A stretch of DNA of 64,000 nt from Firmicutes bacterium CAG:194 (GCA_000432915.1 HF995233.1:91456-155455), one strand, 5' to 3'; shown: positions 34,354 to 43,166, counted from the stretch's first letter. Translations and numbers: made by a program. The notes: generated by a model not told the origin, from the sequence alone.

Positions 34354-35730
34354 CTATTCTTTAAGATATGCCTCATATGCTGCGATTGCCTGCTCCATGG
34401 AAGTCTTGCTCGGTGCACCGATCGTCAGTCTCTTTTCCACACATGTCTTTAAAGAAATCGCATCGTAAATGTCCGGCTCAAACACATCACTGATTTCTTT
34501 GAGCTCTTCAATGCTCATTTCATCAATGGCTTTTCCCTTTTCGATACAGGTCAGCACAAGATGTCCGATGATCGAATGGGCATCACGGAACGGAACTCCG
34601 TGTTTTACCAGATAATCAGCTGCATCCGTCGCATTGGTAAAGCCATGCATTGCACTTTTTTCCATAATATCTTTATTGAATTTCATTGTACGGATCATGC
34701 CTGTGAAAAGTGCCAGACAGCCTTTCACGGTATCAATCGCATCAAAGGTCAGTTCCTTGTCTTCCTGCATATCTTTATTATAGGCAAGCGGAATACCTTT
34801 CATTGTTGTCAGAAGTGACATCAGTGCGCCATAAACGCGTCCCGTCTTTCCGCGGACCAGCTCGGCAATATCCGGATTCTTTTTTTGCGGCATAATGCTG
34901 CTTCCGGTCGAATAGGCATCATCGATCTCTATAAATTTATATTCATTGGAGTTCCAGATAATAATCTCTTCCGAAAAACGGCTCAGATGCATCATGATCG
35001 TGGAAAGTGCACTTAAAAACTCAATCAGATAATCTCTGTCAGCCACAGAATCCATACTGTTCAGTGTCGGGCCTTCAAAGCCGAGCAATGAGGCAGTATA
35101 CTCTCTGTCGAGCGGATAGGTTGTCCCGGCAAGTGCGCCGCTTCCGAGCGGACAATAATTCATTCTTTTATAAATATCTGCCATACGGCTTCTGTCACGC
35201 TTGAACATTTCAAAATAAGCACCCATATGATGTGCCAGTGTGATCGGCTGTGCTTTCTGCAGATGGGTAAAGCCCGGCATATAAGTCTCTGTGTTTTCCT
35301 TCATAATAATAAGGAGCTCTGCAAGAAGATCTTTTAAAAGATCATCGACATTAGGAATTTCATCTCTCGTATAGAGCTTCATATCCAGTGCAACCTGATC
35401 GTTTCTGCTTCTGCCTGTATGCAGCTTCTTCCCTGCATCTCCGATCCGGTCGATCAGATTTGCCTCCACAAAGCTGTGGATATCTTCATAGGCACTTGTG
35501 ATCTGCAGCTTCCCTGCATCCACATCTTCCCGGATCCCGGTCAGCCCCTTTACGATCGCATCCTTTTCTTCTTCTGTCAATATCTTCTGCTTTGCAAGCA
35601 TTACGGTATGTGCAATGCTGCCCTCTATATCCTGATGAAAAAACTTCTGATCGAATGAGATCGATGCATTAAAATTGTATACAAGCTGATCTGTATCCTT
35701 TGTAAAGCGACCGCCCCAAAGCTGTGCCAT
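34354..35730 (-). CDS. argH: Argininosuccinate lyase
   Basis: ArgH makes arginine and fumarate from argininosuccinate. The 458-residue product has the opening MAQLWGGRFTKDTD and the superfamily signature GSSIMPQKKNPD near residue 280. HTGRSRNDQVALD and FTHLQKAQPITLAHH carry further active-site residues. GGAGG sits 9 bases ahead of ATG 35730. The open frame upstream to 35847 has no start support. No argG is in the window. An inverted repeat that looks like an ArgR site lies over the predicted transcription start. Confidence 0.96.
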   Translation of the reverse strand: MAQLWGGRFTKDTDQLVYNFNASISFDQKFFHQDIEGSIAHTVMLAKQKILTEEEKDAIVKGLTGIREDVDAGKLQITSAYEDIHSFVEANLIDRIGDAGKKLHTGRSRNDQVALDMKLYTRDEIPNVDDLLKDLLAELLIIMKENTETYMPGFTHLQKAQPITLAHHMGAYFEMFKRDRSRMADIYKRMNYCPLGSGALAGTTYPLDREYTASLLGFEGPTLNSMDSVADRDYLIEFLSALSTIMMHLSRFSEEIIIWNSNEYKFIEIDDAYSTGSSIMPQKKNPDIAELVRGKTGRVYGALMSLLTTMKGIPLAYNKDMQEDKELTFDAIDTVKGCLALFTGMIRTMKFNKDIMEKSAMHGFTNATDAADYLVKHGVPFRDAHSIIGHLVLTCIEKGKAIDEMSIEELKEISDVFEPDIYDAISLKTCVEKRLTIGAPSKTSMEQAIAAYEAYLKE

Positions 35731-35755
35731 TTGTCTTACCTCCGTATTTCCTGTA

Positions 35756-35805
35756 TGAATGTAAAATTCAAATTTAATTTTAATCAAAAATGACTTTGTT
35801 TGCAA
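35756..35805 (-). promoter_or_regulatory. argH promoter with an ArgR-like inverted repeat
   Basis: On the minus strand TTGCAA (35800-35805) and TAAAAT (35777-35782) have a 17-base spacer. TGAAT-N5-ATTCA at 35756-35770 covers the likely start site. ArgR boxes in Firmicutes have the same arms with a 4-base centre, so this is one base longer than the ideal. Confidence 0.45.
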
Positions 35806-35905
35806 TACCTTTCTGTGCTTTTGGGCAGAATAATTCTTTTTCCGCACTCACCTTTCCTGCTTTGCACACATATCCTAATAAAAAAGAAGTGGCAGGATCT
35901 GTGTC

Positions 35906-36664
35906 TTGTTATTATTGGAATGCAACGATCTATCTTTTTCCTATCACACTCATACGGGAGAAATTTCTGTCATAAAGTCTGTCAGCTTCCGGATCCATAA
36001 AGGAGAATTTGTCTCCATTGTAGGTCCAAGCGGTTGTGGAAAATCCACTTTACTTGGTCTGTTAACCGGCATTTTAAGTCCGGAGGAAGGTAGTATCAAA
36101 ATTCACTATAAGCAAAAGGGAACTCAGTCCTTTTACGGGTATATGCTGCAGCAGGATCACCTGCTTGAATGGTATGATATCTGGGATAATGTCTGTCTTG
36201 GGCCAAAGATCAATCATTGTCTGGACAATGCATGCAAGGAATATCTTCACACCCTGCTTACACGTTATCAGCTTGATTCCTTTGCTCATAAAAAACCATC
36301 CCAGTTATCCGGCGGTATGCGCCAACGTGCAGCGCTGATCCGCACGATTGCCATGAAACCCGAGCTCTTATATCTGGATGAACCATTCAGTGCACTGGAT
36401 TACCAGAGCCGTCTGAATGCAGCAGACGATATCGGAAAAATCATACAAAAGGAAGGAAAAACAGCTGTTCTTGTTACCCATGACATCGGAGAAGCCATCA
36501 GTCTGTCCAGCCGTGTCCTCGTTCTGAGCAAGCGGCCGGCAACGATCGTAAAGGAATTTGTTCTGCCATTCCAAAATACAGGCCTCTCCTCTCTGGAAAT
36601 ACGGAACCTGCCCGAATTTTCCACTTATTTCAATCTTATATGGAAGGAGCTTAATACAACATGA
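35906..36664 (+). CDS. ABC transporter ATP-binding protein (SsuB/TauB-like)
   Basis: The 252-residue product has Walker A (VGPSGCGKSTLLGLLTG), the ABC signature LSGGMRQRAALIRT, Walker B (LLYLDEPFSALD) and the switch histidine in VTHDIGEAI, all as in nitrate/sulfonate/taurine-type importers. TTG 35906 is the probable start, with AGGA about 10 bases upstream. An ATG-started alternative would cut the first beta-strand. It overlaps the permease gene by ATGA. A substrate-binding protein gene, normally present, is absent on either side. Confidence 0.88.
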   Translation: MLLLECNDLSFSYHTHTGEISVIKSVSFRIHKGEFVSIVGPSGCGKSTLLGLLTGILSPEEGSIKIHYKQKGTQSFYGYMLQQDHLLEWYDIWDNVCLGPKINHCLDNACKEYLHTLLTRYQLDSFAHKKPSQLSGGMRQRAALIRTIAMKPELLYLDEPFSALDYQSRLNAADDIGKIIQKEGKTAVLVTHDIGEAISLSSRVLVLSKRPATIVKEFVLPFQNTGLSSLEIRNLPEFSTYFNLIWKELNTT

Positions 36665-37449
36665 GCCAAAACCAGCTTCTCTTTTTACAGGTCGAAAAAA
36701 AGAGGAAGCTCCTGATCCGCATTTCGCGTATTCTTGTGTTGCTTGGTTTTCTTGCAATATGGGAAATCACCGCAAGATGTGGTCTTATCGATGTCTTTTT
36801 TTACAGTTGCCCGACAAGGGTCGCAAGGTGCTTTCTGGAAATGACAAAAAATAATCAGTTATTTATGCATATTGGTGTGAGCTTATATGAAACAATCCTG
36901 AGCTTTTTCATTATCATGATCGGATCTGTACTGGTCGCCTCACTGCTCTGGCGTTTTCAGACAATGTCCAGTGTTGTGGAACCGGTTTTTGTACTTCTCA
37001 ATTCCCTGCCAAAGTCAGCACTTGCACCACTCATCATCGTCTGGCTCGGAACAGGGATCCGCACAATCGTGATCGCGGGAATTTCCGTTGCAATTTTCGG
37101 CTGTATCATCAATTTGTATACCTGCTTTAAAAATACCGATTCTGAAAAACAAAAGTTGATCCGTATTCTGGGTGGAAAAAAAAGACATATCTTCTTTATG
37201 GTCGTTCTGCCAGCCGCCCGCGAAACAATTCTGAGCAACATGAAGGTCAATATCGGGCTTGCGCTTGTAGGTGTTATGATTGGGGAATTTTTAGCTGCCA
37301 GACAGGGACTGGGATATCTGATCATTTATGCCAGCCAGGTTTTTAAGCTCGACTGGCTGATCCTGTGTATTCTGATTCTCTGTTTCATAGCCGTCTGTCT
37401 GTACAGCCTGATCCAGATGATTGAACGCCGGCTCAGTGTGAAGATATAA
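36661..37449 (+). CDS. ABC transporter permease (SsuC/TauC-like)
   Basis: The 262-residue membrane protein has about six hydrophobic segments and the EAA-type coupling loop LPAARETILSNMKVNIGLALVGVMIGEFLAARQGLGYLI. The first segment is followed by IWEITARCGLIDVFFYSCPTRV, a start typical of the family. It forms the membrane pore with the upstream ATPase, with which it overlaps by 4 bases. The repeat at 37470-37557 begins 20 bases after its stop, and no binding-protein gene follows. The transported compound may be pyrimidine-like, an alkanesulfonate or a vitamin precursor. The sequence does not decide this. Confidence 0.87.
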   Translation: MSQNQLLFLQVEKKRKLLIRISRILVLLGFLAIWEITARCGLIDVFFYSCPTRVARCFLEMTKNNQLFMHIGVSLYETILSFFIIMIGSVLVASLLWRFQTMSSVVEPVFVLLNSLPKSALAPLIIVWLGTGIRTIVIAGISVAIFGCIINLYTCFKNTDSEKQKLIRILGGKKRHIFFMVVLPAARETILSNMKVNIGLALVGVMIGEFLAARQGLGYLIIYASQVFKLDWLILCILILCFIAVCLYSLIQMIERRLSVKI

Positions 37450-37469
37450 ACAATATCAGCTGTATGACG

Positions 37470-37557
37470 CAGAGAAGAGCTATACTCTGCAAATCCCACT
37501 CTGATCAGAGGTTGTCATATGCACCACATAAATGCGTGCATTTTCCTCGTCGCCATA
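37470..37557 (-). repeat. 88 nt dispersed palindromic repeat, copy 1
   Basis: Matches 57836-57923 at 76 of 88 positions by hand count, with the last 31 bases identical. It contains the hairpin-forming ATGCACC..GCGTGCAT and ends in CCTCGTCGCCATA. Read on the minus strand it starts right after the T-run of the tRNA-Thr terminator. It holds no real gene. Confidence 0.75.
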
Positions 37558-37560
37558 CAA

Positions 37561-37592
37561 AAAAACCTCAGACATGCGAACATGACTGAGGC
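37561..37592 (-). terminator. Terminator downstream of tRNA-Thr
   Basis: CCTCAG (37566-37571) and CTGAGG (37586-37591), extended by ACATG/CATG around a CGAA loop, are followed on the minus strand by seven T residues. Confidence 0.85.
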
Positions 37593-37601
37593 TACATAAA
37601 A

Positions 37602-37674
37602 AGCTGAAAATGGGACTCGAACCCACGACCCCTTCATTACGAGTGAAGTGCTCTACCAACTGAGCTATTTCAGC
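37602..37674 (-). tRNA. tRNA-Thr (anticodon CGU)
   Basis: On the minus strand the seven-base acceptor stem GCTGAAA/TTTCAGC closes a full cloverleaf. The D arm is AGCTCAGTTGGTAGAGC, the anticodon arm CTTCA-CTCGTAA-TGAAG with anticodon CGT, and the T arm GTGGGTTCGAACCCAT. CCA is not encoded. It is 73 bases with the discriminator. It lies between mscS and the terminator, in the same orientation as mscS and glgB. Confidence 0.93.
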
Positions 37675-37748
37675 ATACATCCTGTAAACTTACGCTTACA
37701 AAAATGTATTATATCGAAAACGGAAGCAGAATGCAACTGTTTTCTTTT

Positions 37749-38678
37749 TTATTTCTCCAATTCCCGATCAACATGCACATCCAGCTGATTAAACGGTATT
37801 TCAATGCCGTTCGCATCATAAGCAAGCTTCACTTTTTCCAACAGCCTGCCACGCGCCGGCCAGTAATCCTCATTTTTAACATAGCAGCGCACGATCAGCT
37901 CTACTGCTGAATCACCGAGGTTATTGACAAAGACATCTTTTTCCTTCTCTTTCAGACAGGCAGTATCCGCTGTAAGCTCCTGCATGGCGATCTCTTTTGC
38001 TTTTTTCAGATCTGCCGTATAGGAAATACCGACCGAAAGATCCAGGCGGCGGATATCTGTTGCAGTCACATTGGTCAGGGATGTATTGGCAAGTGTGCCA
38101 TTCGGCAGAATGATCACTTTATCATCCGGTGTCAACAGCTTCGTGTAAAAAAGCTGGATTTCCTTAACGGTTCCTTCATTTCCTTTATTGTCTTCAATGA
38201 TGTAATCCCCAACGCGGAATGGTTTTAATAACAGGATCAGCACACCACCTGCAAAGTTGGAAAGACTTCCCTGCAGGGCAAGACCAAGTGCCACACCGGC
38301 AGAACCGACCACTGCCACAACACTGGTTGCATCCAGTCCAAAACCCGATGCGATCAAAAACAAAAGAATCATATACAGGATTGCCTTGATCAGCGAATCC
38401 AGAAACTGGATCACACCAAGATCAGCATTTGCACGTTTCAGGGACTTCTTGACAATACGGCGGATCAGTTTGATCACCTGCACACCAACGAAGAAAAAAA
38501 CAAGCGCAAGTACTACACGGATTCCCAGGTTCAATGCTTTCTGCGGCAGTTCATTCAAATACCGCTCAACAAAACCGATCTTTTCCGTTACATCTGTCGG
38601 AACAGCATCACCTACGGCATTTGTCACATCTGCAACCGCATTGTCCATCACTTCTGTTACTGCATCATTCATTTTCAT
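37749..38678 (-). CDS. mscS: Small-conductance mechanosensitive channel (MscS family)
   Basis: MscS channels release solutes when membrane tension rises. The 309-residue product has three hydrophobic segments at about 45-175 (VVLALVFFFVGVQVIK, AILYMILLFLIASGFGL, the pore helix SAGVALGLALQGSLSNFAGGVLIL). The cytoplasmic beta domain follows (FRVGDYIIEDNKGNEGTVKEI, DKVIILPNGTLANTSLTNV). The first 40 residues are an acidic, low-complexity leader (NDAVTEVMDNAVADVTNAVG). It follows glgB by 28 bases and precedes tRNA-Thr on the minus strand. Confidence 0.92.
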   Translation of the reverse strand: MKMNDAVTEVMDNAVADVTNAVGDAVPTDVTEKIGFVERYLNELPQKALNLGIRVVLALVFFFVGVQVIKLIRRIVKKSLKRANADLGVIQFLDSLIKAILYMILLFLIASGFGLDATSVVAVVGSAGVALGLALQGSLSNFAGGVLILLLKPFRVGDYIIEDNKGNEGTVKEIQLFYTKLLTPDDKVIILPNGTLANTSLTNVTATDIRRLDLSVGISYTADLKKAKEIAMQELTADTACLKEKEKDVFVNNLGDSAVELIVRCYVKNEDYWPARGRLLEKVKLAYDANGIEIPFNQLDVHVDRELEK

Positions 38679-38706
38679 TACCTCTGTTATTTTCTACCAT
38701 GGCATT

Positions 38707-41199
38707 TTACAGGAATTTTGCTTCTTCTTTTACCTTTTCACTTTCCTGTTTCCGTTTTAATGCCTCTTCTTCCAGCTCGCGTGCTTCTTTTTCCAGTTCT
38801 TCCGCATATTTGGCTTCTTCCATGGCACGTTTCAGGGCTTCCTTGGCTTCTTCCTGTGCACGTTTCGCCTGTTCCTTGGCTTCATCTGCCAGTTTTCGTG
38901 CTTCTGTCTCCGCTGCCTTTGCCTGCTCCAGTTTTTCCTGCTCCAGTTTTCTCTGTCTTTCTTCTTCCTTCAGGCGTTCAATCTCTGCCTTTTCCTTTGC
39001 TGTAAAAGGTGTATAGCTGAATATCTGCATGCTTAACGCCGGCATTTTGATACGGATACTGTCTTCTCTGTCGTCACATTCATCTTCTTTTGATGCAATG
39101 GCTCTTACATTGATATCATTTTCGCCGCCAAACTTACGCGCATCGGAATTCAGAATTTCCTTATATTTGCCCGGATACGGAACACCGATCTTGTAATCTG
39201 TCCGTTTTTCATTGGCAAAGTTGCAGACAACCAGCAGGGTATCCTTATCCTTTCCTGTTTTCCGCAAAAATACAATAACATTTTCATTTGCGGAAATATT
39301 ATTGATCCATTCAAAGCCTTCCGGATCGTTATCCTCCGCATATAACGCAGGGTATTCCCTGTACATGCTGTTCAGTTTCTTAACATATTCCTGCATCTGT
39401 TTATGCTGGTCATACTGCAAAAGCTCCCATTCCACGCTTCTGTTCTCATTCCATTCATCAAACTCTGCAATGTCCTGACCCATGAACAGCAGCTTTTTGC
39501 CCGGATGTGCCATCATAAAGCCGTAGGCTGCACGCAGGTTTTTAAACTTATCCGGAATCTCGCCCGGCATTTTGCCGATCATGGAAGATTTGCCGTGCAC
39601 AACCTCATCATGGGAAAGTACCAGCATGAATTTTTCACTGTATGCGTAGATCATACTGAAGGTCAGCTCACCATGGTGCTGGCCTCTGAAATAAGGATCC
39701 AGATGCATATAGCCCGTAAAATCATTCATCCAGCCCATATTCCATTTCAGATCAAAACCAAGTCCGTCCTTTTCAACAGGCTCTGTTACCTTCGGCCATG
39801 CAGTCGATTCTTCTGCGATCGTGATAACGCCGTCCTTCTGCTTATGGATCACACTGTTCAGATGCTTTAAAAATTCGATTGCTTCCAGATTTTCCTTTCC
39901 ACCGTAAATATTCGGGATCCATTCGCCTTCGTTCTTGCCGTAATCCAGATAGAGCATAGATGCCACAGCGTCCATACGGATTCCGTCCGCATGGAATACA
40001 TTGATCCAGAACAATGCATTGGCGATCAGATAGTTCTTCACTTCAGGTCTGCCATAATTGTAAATAAGAGTTCCCCAATGCGGATGACATCCCTGTCTCC
40101 AGTCAGCATGCTCATACAGGCATGTTCCGTCAAAGGTTGCCAGTCCCTGTTCGTCCTTCGGGAAATGCGCCGGAACCCAGTCGAAGATAACACCAATCCC
40201 ATGCTTGTGCATCTCATTCATAAAGAACATAAAATCTTCCGGAGAACCATAACGGGAAGTCGGTGCATAGTAACCAATTACCTGATAGCCCCAGGAAGCG
40301 TCGAGCGGGTGCTCCATAACAGGCATCAGTTCAATGTGTGTATAGCCCATTTCCTTCACATAGGAAATGATCTTCGGTGCCAGTTCTCTGTAATTTACAT
40401 ACGATCCATTCTCGCCTCTTGCAAAGGAACCGAGATATACTTCGTAAACAGATATTGCTTCCTTTTCCGGTTTGAAATTCTTTCTATCTGCCAGCCAGTT
40501 TTCATCCGACCATTTAAACTTGGAAAGATCTGCCACAACAGAAGCAGTGTTTGGGCGGAGCTGCGCCTGATTTCCGTAAGGATCTGCCTTTAAAAAGGTC
40601 TTTCCGCCTTTTAATTTGATCTCATACTTATAATTATCTCCGACATTGGCACACGGAATAAAGAGTTCAAAAATACCGCTGTCCCACAGGCGGCGCATCT
40701 GATGAAATCTACCGTCCCATCCGTTGAAATCCCCTACAACACTGACACGCATGGCATTTGGTGCCCAGACTGCAAAGTGAACACCGGAAATGCCGTTGAT
40801 CTTCATCGGGTGTGCGCCCAGAATGTCGTATACATTATAATGGATTCCATGGTTGAATTTTTCTGTATCTTTTTTTGTGATCACAGGTCCAAAACAATAG
40901 GGATCACATACTTCCTTGATCTGTCCGTCCTGCATCCGTACTTCCACGGTATAACAGTCTGTTTTCTCTGCCTTTGGAACAAGCGCTGCAAAATACCCCT
41001 CTTCATCAGCAAGCTCCATGGCATATCTGTTTTTACCGATCACGATCACAGCACTGACCGCGCCCGGATAAAAGAACTGGATCATGGTATTCATGCCTCT
41101 TACATGAGGACCGAGCAATCTGTGCGGATCATCCTCCTCCGCATACACAATACCTTCCACATCTGCCCAGTTCATCAGTTTGTATAATTTCTTTGTCAT
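38707..41199 (-). CDS. glgB: 1,4-alpha-glucan branching enzyme with a C-terminal coiled-coil tail
   Basis: GlgB adds alpha-1,6 branches to glycogen. The 830-residue product has the N-terminal CBM48 part (FAVWAPNAMRVSVVGDFNGWDG) and the GH13 catalytic core, with the nucleophile in HADGIRMDAVASML, the acid in VITIAEES and the transition-state aspartate in LVLSHDEVVHGK. The alpha-amylase C-terminal domain ends near MPALSMQIFSYTPFT. A further 97 residues (about 734-830) are Lys/Glu/Arg/Ala-rich coiled coil (KEEERQRKLEQEKLEQAK and similar), not part of the normal enzyme. ATG 41199 has GGAGG upstream. No other glycogen genes are nearby. Confidence 0.93.
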   Translation of the reverse strand: MTKKLYKLMNWADVEGIVYAEEDDPHRLLGPHVRGMNTMIQFFYPGAVSAVIVIGKNRYAMELADEEGYFAALVPKAEKTDCYTVEVRMQDGQIKEVCDPYCFGPVITKKDTEKFNHGIHYNVYDILGAHPMKINGISGVHFAVWAPNAMRVSVVGDFNGWDGRFHQMRRLWDSGIFELFIPCANVGDNYKYEIKLKGGKTFLKADPYGNQAQLRPNTASVVADLSKFKWSDENWLADRKNFKPEKEAISVYEVYLGSFARGENGSYVNYRELAPKIISYVKEMGYTHIELMPVMEHPLDASWGYQVIGYYAPTSRYGSPEDFMFFMNEMHKHGIGVIFDWVPAHFPKDEQGLATFDGTCLYEHADWRQGCHPHWGTLIYNYGRPEVKNYLIANALFWINVFHADGIRMDAVASMLYLDYGKNEGEWIPNIYGGKENLEAIEFLKHLNSVIHKQKDGVITIAEESTAWPKVTEPVEKDGLGFDLKWNMGWMNDFTGYMHLDPYFRGQHHGELTFSMIYAYSEKFMLVLSHDEVVHGKSSMIGKMPGEIPDKFKNLRAAYGFMMAHPGKKLLFMGQDIAEFDEWNENRSVEWELLQYDQHKQMQEYVKKLNSMYREYPALYAEDNDPEGFEWINNISANENVIVFLRKTGKDKDTLLVVCNFANEKRTDYKIGVPYPGKYKEILNSDARKFGGENDINVRAIASKEDECDDREDSIRIKMPALSMQIFSYTPFTAKEKAEIERLKEEERQRKLEQEKLEQAKAAETEARKLADEAKEQAKRAQEEAKEALKRAMEEAKYAEELEKEARELEEEALKRKQESEKVKEEAKFL

Positions 41200-41259
41200 G
41201 TAACATCCTCCCATTTCATTGCAGGCATTTCTCTGCTTTTACCTATTTGCAATTATTAT

Positions 41260-41328
41260 ATGATGTCGGGGTCAAAAGCCCCGGCTTTGATGCTCACGTG
41301 GTTTTAGACCTTTTGACTCTGGCATCAT
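41260..41328 (+). repeat. REP-like palindromic repeat, extended copy
   Basis: The left part (41260-41297) matches the lexA-leader repeat at 15651-15690. The right end carries a degenerate inverted copy, so ATGATGTCGGGGTCAAAAG at the left faces TTTTGACTCTGGCATCAT at the right. The whole 69 bases form a long imperfect hairpin that overlaps the DUF1015 stop codon. It may act as a terminator for that gene. Confidence 0.7.
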
Positions 41329-42566
41329 TATATTTTATGTATAAATAATCCACTTCTCAGCTTTGGTTCAAACCATGTGGACTTTGGTGGCATCAGACGG
41401 TCTGCGTCTGCTACGGCAAACAGCTCCTCCATGGAAGTCGGATACAGGCAGAAAGCCGCCTGACAGTCTGTGTGACAGCGCCGCTCCAGCTCTGCCAGCC
41501 CACGTATGCCTCCCACAAAGTCAATGCGGTGATCCGTTTTTGGATCCCGGATATTTAAGATCGGTGCCAGAAGGTCATTCTGCAATACAGAAACATCCAG
41601 TGCTTCCACAGGATCTTCGCTTTTCTTCCCGATCTGTGTAAGCACATACCACCGGTTCTCCAGATACATGCCAAACATACCTTTTCTGTCACAGTGTACA
41701 GCCTCTGTCCCATCACCGTTCAGATGCACTGTAAATTTCTCTCTGACTTTTTCCAGAAACGCCTCCGGCGAAAGTCCGTTCAGATCTTTTACCACTCTGT
41801 TATAGTCCATGATATGCAGCTCCGACTCCGCAAATAAAACGGAAAGGAAATAATTGAATTCTTCGTTTCCCGTATAGCCTGGGTTTTCTTCGCGTCGTTT
41901 CAAAGATACTTTTACTGCGGAAGCACAGCGGTGATGCCCATCCGCAATATAGATTTTCTCCATATTTGCAAAGCAATTTTGAATTTGACTGATTCGGTCA
42001 ACATCTGTAATCTGCCACATCCGATGTCTAATCCCGTCTTCGGAAGTAAAATCCGCATATGGCATGTTCTGTTTCTCTGTCTGTTTGATCTGTTCAAGTG
42101 CATCATCTGTCCGATATGCCAGAAAGATCGGCCCTGTCTGGGCAGAGAGCGTGTCTACATGACGGATCCTGTCCGCTTCTTTTTCCGCACGCGTATTTTC
42201 ATGCTTCATGATCACGCCTGACAGGTAATCATCCACACTTGCACAGGCTACGATACCGGTCTGGCTTCTTCCCTGCATCGTCAGCTCATATAAGTAATAG
42301 CACGGCTTCTCATCCTGTATATAGGTTCCATCCGCGATCTGACCGGTCAAAAGCTGCTGTGCCCGCTCGTACACCTTTGGATCATAGGTGTCCACCTCGT
42401 CTGCAAGCCCTGTTTCCGCTCTGTCGATATTTAAAAAGGAAAGCGGATTGCCTTTCACAGCTTCTTTGGCTTCCTGTCTGTTATAGACATCATACGGAAG
42501 TGCTGCTACATTCGCTTCCAATCCCTTTCCCGGTCTGATACTGCAAAATGGTTTGATATCTGCCAT
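41328..42566 (-). CDS. DUF1015 family protein
   Basis: The 412-residue product belongs to DUF1015, widely found next to serC/serA in anaerobes. It starts with ADIKPFCSIRPGKGLEANVAALPYDVYNRQEAKEAV, has NPLSFLNIDRAE, and carries the block IYIADGHHRCASAVKV with an aspartate-histidine-histidine-arginine set that suggests a metal or nucleotide site. Its function is not known. It is separated from serA by an unrelated small gene and two large repeat elements. ATG 42566 (MADIKPF) has AGGAG 8 bases upstream. The adjacent ATG at 42569 is possible. Confidence 0.88.
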   Translation of the reverse strand: MADIKPFCSIRPGKGLEANVAALPYDVYNRQEAKEAVKGNPLSFLNIDRAETGLADEVDTYDPKVYERAQQLLTGQIADGTYIQDEKPCYYLYELTMQGRSQTGIVACASVDDYLSGVIMKHENTRAEKEADRIRHVDTLSAQTGPIFLAYRTDDALEQIKQTEKQNMPYADFTSEDGIRHRMWQITDVDRISQIQNCFANMEKIYIADGHHRCASAVKVSLKRREENPGYTGNEEFNYFLSVLFAESELHIMDYNRVVKDLNGLSPEAFLEKVREKFTVHLNGDGTEAVHCDRKGMFGMYLENRWYVLTQIGKKSEDPVEALDVSVLQNDLLAPILNIRDPKTDHRIDFVGGIRGLAELERRCHTDCQAAFCLYPTSMEELFAVADADRLMPPKSTWFEPKLRSGLFIHKI

Positions 42567-42696
42567 CATGTTCTCCTGTAAGTGATAATTTTATATAACA
42601 TGTATAGTATAGCAAATTTGGCAGGGTAAGTAAACTTTTTTGACAGTGCATGTGAAAAATGATAAGATGTGTTTCACAAAGAAAGGATGGTTTGTT

Positions 42697-42969
42697 ATGA
42701 CAAAAGAAGATCAGGCATTTTTAGATCGTATCACTGCCTATATCAACAAGAAATCGATCAACAGTGATCCGAATCAGCGTGCGACCGCTACTACCTCGCA
42801 GCAGATTGATAAATTGAAACCGATATTTATGAAGATTGCCAATGAAGACGGATGTGAGATTTCCGACGTGCTCGTCCGTTATATGGATCTTTCCTCGCAG
42901 GCTGCGGCAGAGAAAGCTGCCAGAGAGCAGGCGGATACCGTGGATCTCGGCTCGCTACTTAAAATGTAA
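42697..42969 (+). CDS. Small hypothetical protein, alpha-helical
   Basis: I do not recognise this 90-residue protein. It appears fully helical and soluble: TKEDQAFLDRITAYINKKS, then ATTSQQIDKLKPIFMKIANEDG and an Ala/Glu-rich helix (SSQAAAEKAAREQAD). AAAGGA stands 9 bases before ATG 42697. The open frame upstream to 42640 has no better start. It is alone on the plus strand between DUF1015 and serA, and its stop is 27 bases before a structured repeat. It could be a regulator or a structural subunit, but nothing shows which. Confidence 0.6.
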   Translation: MTKEDQAFLDRITAYINKKSINSDPNQRATATTSQQIDKLKPIFMKIANEDGCEISDVLVRYMDLSSQAAAEKAAREQADTVDLGSLLKM

Positions 42970-42996
42970 TCATTCCATAAAGTATCATATACTCTA

Positions 42997-43166
42997 AATG
43001 GGTATTTCCTATAACCGCAATCACACTTGACTCCCCTGCGATTTGTCAAAGCACATATTGCACGTGCTCCGGCCGCTAGAAAGCGTAGCGGTCTCTCCGC
43101 ACGGCAAGTGCTTTGCAAATCTCGGTCGTCTACGCTATCGATTGCTCATTATAGGAAATACCCATT
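42997..43166 (-). repeat. Structured dispersed element, copy A (minus orientation)
   Basis: Outer arms AATGGGTATTTCCTATA (42997-43013) and TATAGGAAATACCCATT (43150-43166) are perfect 17 bp inverted repeats. On the minus strand the interior shows the family core: GCAATCGATAG, GACCGAGATTTGCAAAGC, then GTGCTTT, AAATCGCAGGGG and GTGATTGCGGTTATAG, around a variable central hairpin (CCGCTA/TAGCGG). No ORF explains it. Confidence 0.8.

Noticed and set aside
37480..37680. 66-residue minus-strand frame
   Set aside because: It starts inside tRNA-Thr and runs through its terminator and the repeat; it is not a gene.
40702..41187. 161-residue plus-strand frame opposite glgB
   Set aside because: It overlaps the N-terminus of glgB on the opposite strand and has no family resemblance.
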